Of a stretch of 64,000 nt of DNA, positions 55,026-64,000 are shown piece after piece. Source of the stretch: CAVPOO01 sp963707015 (GTDB lineage Bacteria > Pseudomonadota > Gammaproteobacteria > Thiohalobacterales > Thiohalobacteraceae); assembly GCA_963707015.1 (NCBI GenBank), contig CAVPOO010000006.1, positions 62,001 to 126,000 on the forward strand, in the 5' to 3' direction. The notes under the pieces were generated by a model. The model had not been told where the DNA came from. It worked only from the letters and a program-made list of their open reading frames with translations, and made no database searches. The translations under genes were made by a program, and so were the position numbers. Positions within the stretch are counted from its first letter, which is position 1; every line of letters begins with the position of its first letter.

Positions 55026-55224
55026 GCTTCAGGTGTCCCACGGATATCCGTCCACGGGATGAAACGGGAAGCCGGTCCGTCCTGGCGAGGTTCCAGGACA
55101 ATTCCGGCGCTGCCCCCGCAACGGTAGGCGAGTCAAGACGGATCACAATGCCACTGCGCATCGGCGCGGGAAGGCGATCCGCCTGGGAGAACATCCCGCT
55201 CGCGAGCCCGGAGACCGGCCTGTT
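55026..55224 (+). promoter_or_regulatory. Cobalamin (AdoCbl) riboswitch upstream of btuB
   Basis: The leader contains the conserved parts in order: GGTGTCCC, GGGATGAAACGGGAAGCCGG, CGCTGCCCCCGCAACGGTA, GCCACTG (55150-55156), GGGAAGGCG and CCCGGAGACCGGCCTG (to 55222). This is the B12-box riboswitch that represses btuB when cobalamin is present. Only 113 nt separate it from the btuB ATG. The 54809-55025 stretch before it should hold the promoter, but I see no clear -10/-35 pair. Confidence 0.95.
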
Positions 55225-55337
55225 GCTTAACCCATGAGCATGTCGCGGAGGACGACTCAGGGCAGGCGCATGACCCGTCCCGACAATCCCTCTGCCACGA
55301 CATCGCAGGCGCGCGGGCGTGCCCGAAGGGACCCACC

Positions 55338-57164
55338 ATGGCAGCTTTTTCTCGTTCCACCCTGGCATCCGCGGGCGCAGCCTGGCTGGCCGGTTTCACA
55401 TTCCCTGGCACCGCCGCAGAAACGGTTACAGAACCAGTTATTGTCACCGCGACCCGAACGGCACAGACTGCGGATGCAACGCTCGCGTCGGTGCAGGTGA
55501 TCACGCGCGAGCAAATTGAACAGGCGCAGGCCACGGATGTCGCTGAGCTGTTGCGTTTTCAGGCAGGCCTGGATATCGCACGCAATGGCGGCCCGGGTCA
55601 GGCCACCTCGCTGTTCATGCGCGGCACCGACAGCAACCAGACACTGGTGCTGGTCGACGGTGTCAAGGTTAACCCCGGCACCATCGGCGGGGCGGCCTGG
55701 CAGAACATCAATCCCGCCATGATCGAACGCGTTGAAATCGTGCGCGGCCCGCGTTCGGCGCTCTACGGCTCGGATGCCATTGGCGGTGTTGTGCAGATCT
55801 TTACCCGCCGCGGCCGCGCACCGGTCTCCCGCAGCGGCAGCATCGGTCTGGGCAGCAACAATACCTTTACCGCCGATGCCGGCATCAGTGGCAAATCAGA
55901 CAGATTCCGCGGTGGTCTGGATCTCGCCGTCGAGGCGACCGATGGCGTTGAACCGCGCACCGATTCGAATGCCCCGGGTGATTTCAATAACCACAGTTTC
56001 AACCTCTATGCGGGTACGCAGTTCGACTGGCTCGCTGTCGAATTCAGCACCTGGTGGACGCAGGGCAATACCGATTACGCCGATTTTTTCGGGGCCCCGC
56101 TCGACCAGGATTTCCAGAACGGCGTGTCGGCGCTCACCTTCGACGCTGCGCCGCTGGACAATCTCACATCGACGCTCAAACTGAGCTACACCATTGACAA
56201 AGTCGCACAGACACAGGATGACGATATCGCCCGCACCCGGCGATGGGTCGCGGACTGGCAAAACAATTTCCAGCTCGGTGGCCACCATCTGCTGAGTGGC
56301 GGCCTCAATCTGACCCGGGAAAAGGATTATTCCGTTTCCCTGGGATCTATCTTTGATGAAGACCGCAACGTCAAGGCCGTTTTCCTGCAGGATGACGTGC
56401 AGTACGGCAAACACAAACTGCTGCTGGCGGGACGTTATACCGACGACGACTTTACCCAGGACAAGAGCACCTGGAGCGTCGCATACGGCTACCACGTCCT
56501 GCCGCGTACCCGCATGTTCGCCAGTGTTGCCACGGCCTTCCGGTCGCCGGACAGCACCGACCTGTTCGGCTTTGGCGGCAACCCGGAGCTGCGGCCGGAA
56601 GCGTCCCGCAACTATGAGGCGGGACTTAAGCATCAGTTCATGGGCGCGCAAAGTCTGCAGATCACGGTGTTCCACAACAAGATCAAGGATCTGATCACGA
56701 TCGATTTCGCCACCTTTCCCAGCGAGGCTCAAAACATTGATCGCGCCCGGATCCGGGGCATCGAGGCCCAGTACCAGTTCCAGCGGGGGAACTGGTACGC
56801 CACACTGGAAGGCATACTTCAGGACCCGGAGAACCGCGAGACCGGCCGGCAACTGGCCCGGCGCGCGAAAAAGAGCCTGACAGGTTCCATCAACTATACG
56901 CGTGGCCCTTATACCTTCACCGGCAAGCTGCTAAGCACCGGTGAGCGGCCCAATTCGGACTTCGACGACATCGACCTGGACAGTTACACGCTGGTCGACC
57001 TGGCAATCACCAGGCAACTGAGCCGTGCACTGTCTGCGCATCTCAGGATCGAAAACCTGTTCGACAAGGATTACACCCTGGCGGAGGGATTCAACACCCA
57101 GGACCGGGCATTTTTCGTTACTCTGCGATACGCCGGACCGACAGTGGACGGATCGGGACTGTGA
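55338..57164 (+). CDS. btuB: TonB-dependent vitamin B12 receptor BtuB
   Basis: A 608-residue outer-membrane receptor. A signal peptide (about 1-27) is followed by the TonB box EPVIVTATRT, a plug domain (VAELLRFQAGLDIARNGGPGQATSLFMRGTDSNQTLVLVDGVKVN; IERVEIVRGPRSALYGSDAIGGVVQI) and a 22-strand barrel. The barrel ends FDKDYTLAEGFNTQDRAFFVTLRYAG. Length matches E. coli BtuB (614). The riboswitch directly upstream supports cobalamin as substrate. It overlaps the tonB-like gene by 4 nt. Confidence 0.95.
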   Translation: MAAFSRSTLASAGAAWLAGFTFPGTAAETVTEPVIVTATRTAQTADATLASVQVITREQIEQAQATDVAELLRFQAGLDIARNGGPGQATSLFMRGTDSNQTLVLVDGVKVNPGTIGGAAWQNINPAMIERVEIVRGPRSALYGSDAIGGVVQIFTRRGRAPVSRSGSIGLGSNNTFTADAGISGKSDRFRGGLDLAVEATDGVEPRTDSNAPGDFNNHSFNLYAGTQFDWLAVEFSTWWTQGNTDYADFFGAPLDQDFQNGVSALTFDAAPLDNLTSTLKLSYTIDKVAQTQDDDIARTRRWVADWQNNFQLGGHHLLSGGLNLTREKDYSVSLGSIFDEDRNVKAVFLQDDVQYGKHKLLLAGRYTDDDFTQDKSTWSVAYGYHVLPRTRMFASVATAFRSPDSTDLFGFGGNPELRPEASRNYEAGLKHQFMGAQSLQITVFHNKIKDLITIDFATFPSEAQNIDRARIRGIEAQYQFQRGNWYATLEGILQDPENRETGRQLARRAKKSLTGSINYTRGPYTFTGKLLSTGERPNSDFDDIDLDSYTLVDLAITRQLSRALSAHLRIENLFDKDYTLAEGFNTQDRAFFVTLRYAGPTVDGSGL

Positions 57165-57862
57165 GCCTGCGCGGCTTTGTCGCGGCGTCGGCCCTGCTCC
57201 ACCTCGGGGCTCTCGCCGCCCTGCAGTATCCGGCACTGGAAGCGGGCACCGCCAGCCCCGTATCCAGGCTCGCATTAATCATTACCCGCTCGCAGGTCGC
57301 GCCTGAATCAACGACCAGCGCATCACTGGCTTCGGCATCACAGCCGCTGTCGCCCGCCGCTGCCCCCGTGACAACGCCTGATCCCGGTCCGGTGCGACAG
57401 ATGCCGCATCGGATCACCTCGGCCCGGGCCATGGCTACCCCCCCGGCTCCTGCAACGCCTGCTGTGAGGCGAATCCCCGCAGCCAGGCCGATCATCGCGA
57501 AGAACAGGGCGCGCGCGCCGGGCGGTGGCAAGCCCGAGGCGGCTGACGCCGTTCAAGAAGAGGCGGCGAAGACCGATGAGGCCTCGTCTGAACTCCGAAA
57601 GATGTTTTCCGCAAACTTTACCTACCCGCCTCTCGCCCGCCGGCGCGGCTGGGAGGGTGAAGTCCGGCTCGGTCTGCGCCTCGAGCCGGATGGCCGGGTG
57701 ACGCACATCCATATTGTGAAATCGTCAGGCTTCGCTATCCTGGACAAGTCTGCGCTGAAGACCGCGCGCGGCCTGGGACTCGCACCAGCGGCAGCCCGCT
57801 GGCTGCAGGGCGAATGGTTCGACATGATCCTGCCCGTCCGTTACCAGTTGAACGACGGCTAA
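57161..57862 (+). CDS. TonB-family energy transducer dedicated to BtuB
   Basis: A 233-residue TonB-like protein. It has an N-terminal membrane anchor (FVAASALLHLGALAALQYPAL), a Pro/Ala-rich periplasmic spacer (about 45-140), and a C-terminal TonB domain (FTYPPLARRRGWEGEVRLGLRLEPDGRVTHIHIVKSSGFAILDKSALKTARGLGLAP). The YPxxARRRGWEGxV motif is diagnostic. The GTG at 57161 overlaps the btuB stop, so the receptor and its transducer are made together under the same riboswitch. The spacer has many repeats of Ala and Pro but no clean unit. Confidence 0.93.
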   Translation: MSLRGFVAASALLHLGALAALQYPALEAGTASPVSRLALIITRSQVAPESTTSASLASASQPLSPAAAPVTTPDPGPVRQMPHRITSARAMATPPAPATPAVRRIPAARPIIAKNRARAPGGGKPEAADAVQEEAAKTDEASSELRKMFSANFTYPPLARRRGWEGEVRLGLRLEPDGRVTHIHIVKSSGFAILDKSALKTARGLGLAPAAARWLQGEWFDMILPVRYQLNDG

Positions 57863-57884
57863 ACCCGACATCGGCACGGCACCC

Positions 57885-58433
57885 ATGGGACACCGACTCT
57901 CAAAGATTTACACCAGGACTGGCGACAAGGGCACGACGGGCCTCGGTGACGGCACCCGCACACCGAAGGACAGCACGCGTGTGGAGGCGTTTGGAACGGT
58001 CGATGAACTCAACAGCGCGATCGGATTGCTGCTGGCGGAAAACGATCTCCCGGGCGCGGTCCGCGCGGTACTCACGAGCATCCAGCACGAACTCTTCGAT
58101 CTCGGCGGAGAGCTCTGTCTCCCCGGGTATACCGGAATCCGACCGGATCAGATCAACAGGCTCGAAGAGATCCTGGATGAACTGAACACCGATCTTCCGC
58201 CGCTCAAGGAGTTCATTCTCCCGGGCGGAAACCGCCCGGCCGCCCTTTGCCATATGGCCCGCAGCGTGTGCCGGCGCGCAGAGCGCCGCGTGGTAACGCT
58301 GTTGCGGACCGAGACGGTTCAACCGCCCGCATTGACCTATCTCAATCGCCTGTCGGACCTGCTGTTCGTCATCGCGCGTGTCCTGGCACGCCAGGCAGGG
58401 GGTGAGGAGGTTCTCTGGAAACACGAGCGGTGA
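57885..58433 (+). CDS. pduO: Cob(I)alamin adenosyltransferase, PduO type
   Basis: A 182-residue PduO-type ATP:cob(I)alamin adenosyltransferase that makes coenzyme B12. The N-terminal ATP motif is KIYTRTGDKGTTGLGDGTR. VEAFGTVDELNSAIG, FILPGGNRPAALCHMARSVCRRAERRVV and YLNRLSDLLFVIARVLAR are the other family blocks. The ATG at 57885 follows the tonB-like stop by 22 nt, so btuB-tonB-pduO form a riboswitch-controlled operon for uptake and activation. Confidence 0.95.
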   Translation: MGHRLSKIYTRTGDKGTTGLGDGTRTPKDSTRVEAFGTVDELNSAIGLLLAENDLPGAVRAVLTSIQHELFDLGGELCLPGYTGIRPDQINRLEEILDELNTDLPPLKEFILPGGNRPAALCHMARSVCRRAERRVVTLLRTETVQPPALTYLNRLSDLLFVIARVLARQAGGEEVLWKHER

Positions 58434-58748
58434 GTCGTCCGGCGCGTACCGGCTGAGCCCGCCACCGGATATCCGCCACGCAGCGCGCCGGGGAAACACG
58501 TCATAAGGGCGCAAGCGCCTTGCGCATCCTTGCCCGGCAAAATGCGTGACCGCGACACACAGGCCGGCGCATGCGCAGACAGCGCGGCATCTCGCCGGAA
58601 TCCTTTGCTGACCGTCCCCTTTCGTGTATTCTGCCCGACAACTGCATACCGGCAGGGGTAAAGAATCGACTCGGCCACGTGTAAGCGGCGCGAATCATAC
58701 GATTCAACGCAGGACCGAATAGCCGGGCAGGGACCGCAGGCTTTCTCA
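58434..58748 (+). other. Intergenic region before the GGDEF/EAL gene, with a weak promoter candidate
   Basis: No gene or clear RNA is visible in these 315 bp. TTGCTG (58605-58610) and TATTCT (58627-58632), 16 bp apart, could be a promoter for the downstream regulator. A GC-rich inverted stretch (GGGCGCAAGCGCC near 58507) is too short to call a terminator. Confidence 0.3.
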
Positions 58749-61472
58749 ATGCAGACTAGACTCATCCCCCTCGAAATTGCGGTCCATCTGCTTGCCGCCG
58801 GACTGCTTGGCGCCGGCCTCTGGAGCAGCATCGATCACCGCTACTTGCAGCTCTTCATAGTTGCCGTTGGCGTTACCATCGGCCTGCGAACCCTCCTGCT
58901 GGTGTTGTCCGCCCGGGCGGCAGCGAGCGATGCCGGCCAACGCAATCCCGGCCCCCGGACACTGCTGGCGACCGCTGCTGCCGGTACGCTCTGGGGGCTG
59001 GCGACGGCGCTTGCGGCATGGCAGTTCACGGTGCCGGCTTCCGCGGGCAACTTGTTTCCGATCGCGATTGGCGCCACGGCCATGATCACGTATGCAACGT
59101 CGTCACTGCATGCCCCCACCCTGCTCAGCTTTGCGTTGCCGGCCCTGCTGCCTTCGCTGGGCTGGACGCTGTGGCAGAAAAACATCGAACAGGTTGTCAC
59201 CTGGGGTCTTCTGCTGCTCGTCGTGGTGGCGCTCGCCTACGCGAGCCGGCGTGTGGAGACCCTGCTCGGCCGGTTTCAGCAACGCAGCCGCGGCAACACG
59301 GAGTTGATGAAGAATCTCGCCGTTGCCCGCGACGCGGCGGTCGCAAATCAAAAGCAGGCGGAGCAGGCTGCCGAGGCCCTCAAGACAGAGATCAAGGAAC
59401 GACAACGCGCCGAGGAACAGATCAGGTCATCCGAACAGGAACTCGGCCGCATCCTTGACGACATGGCCGACCTCTACTTTCGGGTAGACAAGGACGGCAA
59501 GCTGGTGCGGGTATCTCCCTCGATCGAATTTCTGCTTGGCTGTTCGGTTGACGACAGCCTCGACAAACCCTGGCTGGAGCTGTTCGCACACCCGGAAGAT
59601 CACACGGCGTTTCAGGATACCCTGCAGGGGGGCTTCGGCATGGTGCATGGTTTCGAGGCACGTTTTCGGCACATGAGCGGTGAAGACACCTGGGTCTCTA
59701 TCAACGCCCATCACCATCATGACCCGCAGGGCAATCTCGACGGCTTCGAGGGAATCGCACGGGATACCGCCGAACGCAGGCAGGCCAGCGAGGCCCTGTT
59801 CCAGGAAAAGGAACTGTTGCGGGTAACCCTGCAGTCCATCGCCGATGGCGTGATCACGACGCACCCCGATGGCACCGTGCGTTACATCAACGCCGTCGCC
59901 CAGGCAACGACCGGATGGTCGGCCGTCGAAGCCGAAGGCAAACGGCTCACGGACATCCTGACGCTGGTTAACGAAGACAGCCGTGAACCGATTGATCTGC
60001 CTACGGAGCAGTGGCTGAAGCGGGGCGAGCCGGCAGCCCTGCCGGAACCCGCCATGCTGCTGTCTCGCGACAAGTCGCGTGAATGGGCTATCGAGCTTTC
60101 GGGTGCGCCGATTCGTGATTCCGAGAACACGGTGATTGGTTCTGTGATGGTCTTTCATGACGTGACCAAGCTCCGCTCACTGACAAAGCAGTTGTCCTAT
60201 GAGGCTACCCATGACGGCCTGACAAGCCTGATCAACCGGGCGGAATTCGACAACCGTGTGGAACAGGCAATTCACAGCGCCAACCGCGGCGAAAAGACCC
60301 ATGCCGTCTTCTATATCGATCTCGATCAGTTCAAGGTCGTCAATGACACCTGCGGCCATCACGCGGGTGATCAGCTGTTACAACAGGTCACCCGCACCCT
60401 GCGCAACAGCATGCGCCAATCTGACACCCTGGCACGCCTGGGTGGTGACGAGTTTGGCGTACTGCTGACGGGCTGCGGTCTCGAGAAGGCCGCCGAGATC
60501 GCGGAGACGTTTCGCAAGATTGTCGAGGACATCCGCTTCGGGTGGGAAGGCAAGATCTTCCGGATTGGCGCCAGCATTGGCGTGGTCCCCATCACGGCGG
60601 AAGAAACCAGCCTGACCAAGCTGCTGAGCTCGGCGGATGCGGCCTGCTACGTGGCCAAGGAGCAAGGGCGTAACCGCGTCTACGTCTTCCGCCCGGAGGA
60701 TACCGCGCTTGCCGAACACCACGGTCAGATGCAATGGATTCAGCGCATCCAGCGGGCAATCGAACAGGATCTGTTCACCCTGTACCTGCAGCCCATTTGC
60801 AGCATCGCAGAAACGAAAGAGGCGACGCAGCACGGTGAACTGCTCTTGCGCATGATCACCGAAACCGAGGGCGGCGAGGTCCTGATCCTGCCCGGTGCCT
60901 TCATTCCCGCGGCGGAACGCTACCACCTGATGCCCCAGATCGACCGCTGGGTCATCCGCAAGGCCCTGAAGACACTGAGCGAGCGGGAGTTTGATGGCGC
61001 CCATACCTTCACACTGAATCTCTCCGGGCAGTCCCTCAGTGACATCACACTGTTTGATTACATCAAGGGCCTGCTGGATGACACCGGAGTAGCCCCAACC
61101 TCGATCTGTTTCGAGATCACCGAAAGCGCTGTCATTTCCCACATCGATGTCGCCCAGGAGTTCATTCGGCGGCTCAAGGATCTCGGTTGCAGCTTTGCAC
61201 TGGATGACTTCGGATCCGGCTTGAGCTCGTTTGAGTATCTGAAGAACCTGCCGGTAGACTACCTGAAACTCGACGGTTCGCTGGTCAAGGATGTCACGAC
61301 GCACCGCGTCAGTCAGGCCATGATCCACGCCATCAATTACGTCGCACACGTGATGGGCATGAAGTCGATTGCAGAATATGTCGAGAACGAGGAAACCATC
61401 GACGCGCTCAGGAAGATGTCAGTTGACTATGGCCAGGGTTATGCGATGGGAAAGCCGGAGCGGTTTGTGTAA
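58749..61472 (+). CDS. Membrane-bound PAS-PAS-GGDEF-EAL cyclic-di-GMP signalling protein
   Basis: A 907-residue protein. About six membrane helices (1-165) are followed by a coiled coil (about 190-235), PAS 1 (LGRILDDMADLYFRVDKDGKLV), PAS 2 (LRVTLQSIADGVITTHPDGTVRYIN), GGDEF (LGGDEFGVLL, with I-site RQSD five residues before it) and EAL. The EAL domain keeps the usual metal residues (GELLLR, LNLSG, FEITES, DDFGSG, KLDGS), but AEGVE is AEYVE. Both cyclase and phosphodiesterase activity are possible. Its position at the end of a B12 operon is unexpected. Confidence 0.92.
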   Translation: MQTRLIPLEIAVHLLAAGLLGAGLWSSIDHRYLQLFIVAVGVTIGLRTLLLVLSARAAASDAGQRNPGPRTLLATAAAGTLWGLATALAAWQFTVPASAGNLFPIAIGATAMITYATSSLHAPTLLSFALPALLPSLGWTLWQKNIEQVVTWGLLLLVVVALAYASRRVETLLGRFQQRSRGNTELMKNLAVARDAAVANQKQAEQAAEALKTEIKERQRAEEQIRSSEQELGRILDDMADLYFRVDKDGKLVRVSPSIEFLLGCSVDDSLDKPWLELFAHPEDHTAFQDTLQGGFGMVHGFEARFRHMSGEDTWVSINAHHHHDPQGNLDGFEGIARDTAERRQASEALFQEKELLRVTLQSIADGVITTHPDGTVRYINAVAQATTGWSAVEAEGKRLTDILTLVNEDSREPIDLPTEQWLKRGEPAALPEPAMLLSRDKSREWAIELSGAPIRDSENTVIGSVMVFHDVTKLRSLTKQLSYEATHDGLTSLINRAEFDNRVEQAIHSANRGEKTHAVFYIDLDQFKVVNDTCGHHAGDQLLQQVTRTLRNSMRQSDTLARLGGDEFGVLLTGCGLEKAAEIAETFRKIVEDIRFGWEGKIFRIGASIGVVPITAEETSLTKLLSSADAACYVAKEQGRNRVYVFRPEDTALAEHHGQMQWIQRIQRAIEQDLFTLYLQPICSIAETKEATQHGELLLRMITETEGGEVLILPGAFIPAAERYHLMPQIDRWVIRKALKTLSEREFDGAHTFTLNLSGQSLSDITLFDYIKGLLDDTGVAPTSICFEITESAVISHIDVAQEFIRRLKDLGCSFALDDFGSGLSSFEYLKNLPVDYLKLDGSLVKDVTTHRVSQAMIHAINYVAHVMGMKSIAEYVENEETIDALRKMSVDYGQGYAMGKPERFV

Positions 61473-61500
61473 CTCCCAGGAATCCGGAAGCGAGAAGCGA

Positions 61501-62564
<1,064 letters not shown>

Positions 62565-62626
62565 GCCATCCTCGGAAGCACGATGACTGTTCCGACAATC
62601 TCGTGCCAGCTTGCCGCAGAGACGCT

Positions 62627-63496
62627 TCAGGTTGCCCAGCCGGCCAAGGTAAGCAGTGCCACCACGAAGACCCAGAGGATCAGTGTCCGCCATACCAGGC
62701 GTATTGCATCGTGCAGAATTTCATACCAGTCGAGTTCCTCCGGAGCGCGGTCCGCGACATCGAGTGCGCCGATGCCGACTGCCGCCAGCAGCAATTCAGG
62801 CTGACTCTCGAATAGCCCGGCTTCCGCGATATGGCGGCGCCAACCCTCAATCGCCGCCTCGAAGTGCCCGGACAGGGCATAACCCAGCGCCACCAGGCGA
62901 GTCGATGGCCAGGCGAGCACTGACAAGATCTGCTCTGCAGCCCTACCGAACTGTCCCTCATGATCGCCCTGCAACTCTGTGAGCAAGTGCGTGGCTCGGA
63001 ACAGTATGGCGCCGGCCGGACCCAGCAGAACGAACCAGAACAGCACGCCGAACAGTCGCACATGTGCCTGCGTGAGAACCGCGCGCATGACCATGGCGGC
63101 TTGCTGCTCGGGATCCTCCGGCGGAGCCGTATCGAGCAGTTTCTCGGCCAGATGGACGGCCAGGCTTGAATCATCCTTCAGCATCGCCGCACGGTACTGC
63201 TCGACATCGTCCTTCAGGTCACGGGGACCCAGGCAGTAAATCAGAACGACGACACTGAACAGCAGGCCAGGCAGACCCAGAAAGCTCGCATTCAACCAGC
63301 TCTGCAGCCATGCCGTCACAACGAGCACGGGCAAAAGAACCACTATTGCGCCCGCAAGACCGTCCCAGACGCCGCCACCGAGAAAATCGCGCATCCGCAG
63401 AACAGAGCTCTGGAAGAGATCGTACCGGCGCAGTTGATGCAGCTGTCCGATGAAGTGTTCGACAAGCAGTCCAAACAGAATGGCGATAAGGGTCAT
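62627..63496 (-). CDS. ampE: AmpE-like membrane protein (regulatory signalling modulator)
   Basis: A 289-residue integral membrane protein. It starts MTLIAILFGLLVEHFIGQLHQLRRYDLF and has helices near 50-70, 72-88, 145-165 and 265-287. It contains YCLGPRDLKDDVEQYRAAML and MVMRAVLTQAHVRLFGVLFWFVLLGPAGAILFRATHLL, blocks shared by AmpE and CbiB/CobD-like proteins. AmpE is preferred over CbiB because ampD lies upstream on the same strand. Its role in beta-lactamase regulation or wall sensing is unclear. Confidence 0.85.
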   Translation of the reverse strand: MTLIAILFGLLVEHFIGQLHQLRRYDLFQSSVLRMRDFLGGGVWDGLAGAIVVLLPVLVVTAWLQSWLNASFLGLPGLLFSVVVLIYCLGPRDLKDDVEQYRAAMLKDDSSLAVHLAEKLLDTAPPEDPEQQAAMVMRAVLTQAHVRLFGVLFWFVLLGPAGAILFRATHLLTELQGDHEGQFGRAAEQILSVLAWPSTRLVALGYALSGHFEAAIEGWRRHIAEAGLFESQPELLLAAVGIGALDVADRAPEELDWYEILHDAIRLVWRTLILWVFVVALLTLAGWAT

Positions 63497-63608
63497 GGCG
63501 CTTCCAGGGTCCTCTGGACGTGGCGATAGCTAAGTGTCAACAATATCGCTGCAAGTCGCAAGCCAACGCAGTGCCGGGCGCAACTGACCGTCAAAGCTGG
63601 CGCCTGGT

Positions 63609-63625
63609 CCGCATTTCTCACCGGG
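63609..63625 (+). repeat. Solo fragment of the 17.8-kb MITE terminus
   Basis: CCGCATTTCTCACCGGG matches 17 nt of the terminal inverted repeat at 17813-17829. No matching inverted end is seen nearby. It lies in the 373-bp ampD-ampE gap, which holds no gene. Confidence 0.6.
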
Positions 63626-63763
63626 TTTGCAGCGGGGGTCGACCCAAGGCACGCCCCTCCGACCTGCACCCGCTCGGGCTGCTCCAGGTCGTCTCAACTC
63701 GTACGCCTGCAATGTGACAATAACGGATGCTCACAAAACAAGCCGAGTGCCGGTATTTTTATT

Positions 63764-63838
63764 TATGGCCACGGAATCCACGGAAGGACACGGAAAAATA
63801 CGAATGGATTTTCGTCCTTTCCGTGGCTTCCCTGGCCA
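63764..63838. repeat. Palindromic dispersed element (copy 2)
   Basis: The left arm TATGGCCACGGAATCCACGG begins at 63763-63764 and pairs imperfectly with a right arm ending CCGTGGCTTCCCTGGCCA at 63838. The outer 21 nt of the left arm are identical to the element at 51941. It lies between ampD and ampE. Confidence 0.75.
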
Positions 63839-63869
63839 GACTATCTGTCATCAGCAGATCGAAAACGCA

Positions 63870-64000
63870 CTACGCCTGTCTGACTAACAACTGATTCAGG
63901 TGCTGCCAGTCAAAGGCCAGCCCAGGATCCGTCTTGCGGCCCGGCGCCACGTCACAGTGGCCAACCACAGCGTCATGACCAATCGCCGGGTAGGCTTCGC
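63870..64000 (-). CDS. ampD: N-acetyl-anhydromuramyl-L-alanine amidase AmpD, C-terminal part only
   Basis: The frame is open from the window edge and ends with TAG at 63870. It encodes EAYPAIGHDAVVGHCDVAP, then GRKTDPGLAFDWQHLNQLLVRQA, the AmpD C-terminus. The His in GHCDVAPGRKTDPG is a zinc ligand and the Asp of KTDPG a catalytic residue in AmpD. AmpD removes peptides from anhydroMurNAc during wall recycling. It should be followed by ampE in one transcription unit, but 373 bp of repeat-bearing DNA separates them. Confidence 0.93.
   Translation of the reverse strand, partial: EAYPAIGHDAVVGHCDVAPGRKTDPGLAFDWQHLNQLLVRQA

Noticed and set aside
62627..63496. CbiB/CobD cobalamin synthesis protein
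   Set aside because: The related membrane fold and the B12 neighbours suggested it, but the ampD gene upstream and the sequence blocks fit AmpE better.

Overview
The window is a piece of a gammaproteobacterial chromosome, most like the Chromatiales and related sulfur-oxidiser lineages. The evidence is a 16S rRNA with the gammaproteobacterial pattern, a rrn operon ordered 16S - tRNA-Ile - tRNA-Ala - 23S - 5S, the block pepP-ubiH-ubiI-gcv next to zapA - 6S RNA - 5-formyl-THF cyclo-ligase (also found in E. coli), a two-subunit glycine decarboxylase (gcvPA/gcvPB), and HemJ. Placement at family level is inference. Almost everything is core metabolism; there is no phage, integron, CRISPR or restriction island.

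Layout. 1-6.6 kb: a minus-strand glycine cleavage operon (gcvT-gcvH-gcvPA-tpx-gcvPB-pfkB family kinase) behind a tandem glycine riboswitch and a good sigma-70 promoter. 6.7-12.3 kb: nitroreductase, two ubiquinone hydroxylases, pepP and a UPF0149 protein, all on the minus strand. 12.4-15.2 kb: plus-strand coiled-coil protein, zapA, 6S RNA, formyl-THF cyclo-ligase, EVE protein and a lysine-rich histone-H1-like protein. 15.3-23.4 kb: ilvA, rpiA, a 379-bp element with 23-bp terminal inverted repeats, DUF2905, a 1280-residue FAD/Fe-S dehydrogenase and a WD40 lipoprotein. 23.5-29 kb: a complete rRNA operon on the minus strand with two promoters. 29-37 kb: tyrS, an M23 peptidase, a deleted anmK pseudogene, citrate synthase, erpA, bactofilin, a coiled-coil membrane protein and argC. 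37-41 kb: ClC transporter, DUF4126, a TlpA-like protein, hemJ and the yggX homologue.

41-47.8 kb is an iron-related neighbourhood: an A-type Fe-S carrier, a Fur-like site, a frameshifted outer-membrane porin, an FMN-binding protein, a PepSY membrane protein, an LpxL-like acyltransferase, bacterioferritin, and Bfd behind a second Fur-like site. 47.9-51.8 kb holds ptsP, rppH and a HAD phosphatase. 52.3-62.6 kb is a vitamin B12 locus: btuC, btuD, a cobalamin riboswitch, btuB, a dedicated TonB, a PduO-type adenosyltransferase, a GGDEF/EAL protein and btuF. The window ends with ampE and the 3' end of ampD.

The most unusual feature is a dispersed family of 7-bp tandem repeats. At least eight loci (10.2, 11.7, 17.0, 26.8, 40.3, 52.1, 54.2 and 61.5 kb) carry units such as TCACTCC, TGTCTCC, TGTCTTC, TGTATTC and TGAATTC in strict 7-bp phase. 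Where several unit classes occur they appear in the same order. One array forms a hairpin in the rRNA spacer, one abuts the hemJ start codon, and one is translated into a repetitive C-terminal tail on BtuF. Other palindromic elements lie in the 23S-5S spacer and at 51.9 and 63.8 kb. Two genes look broken: anmK (internal deletion) and the porin (1-nt frameshift).
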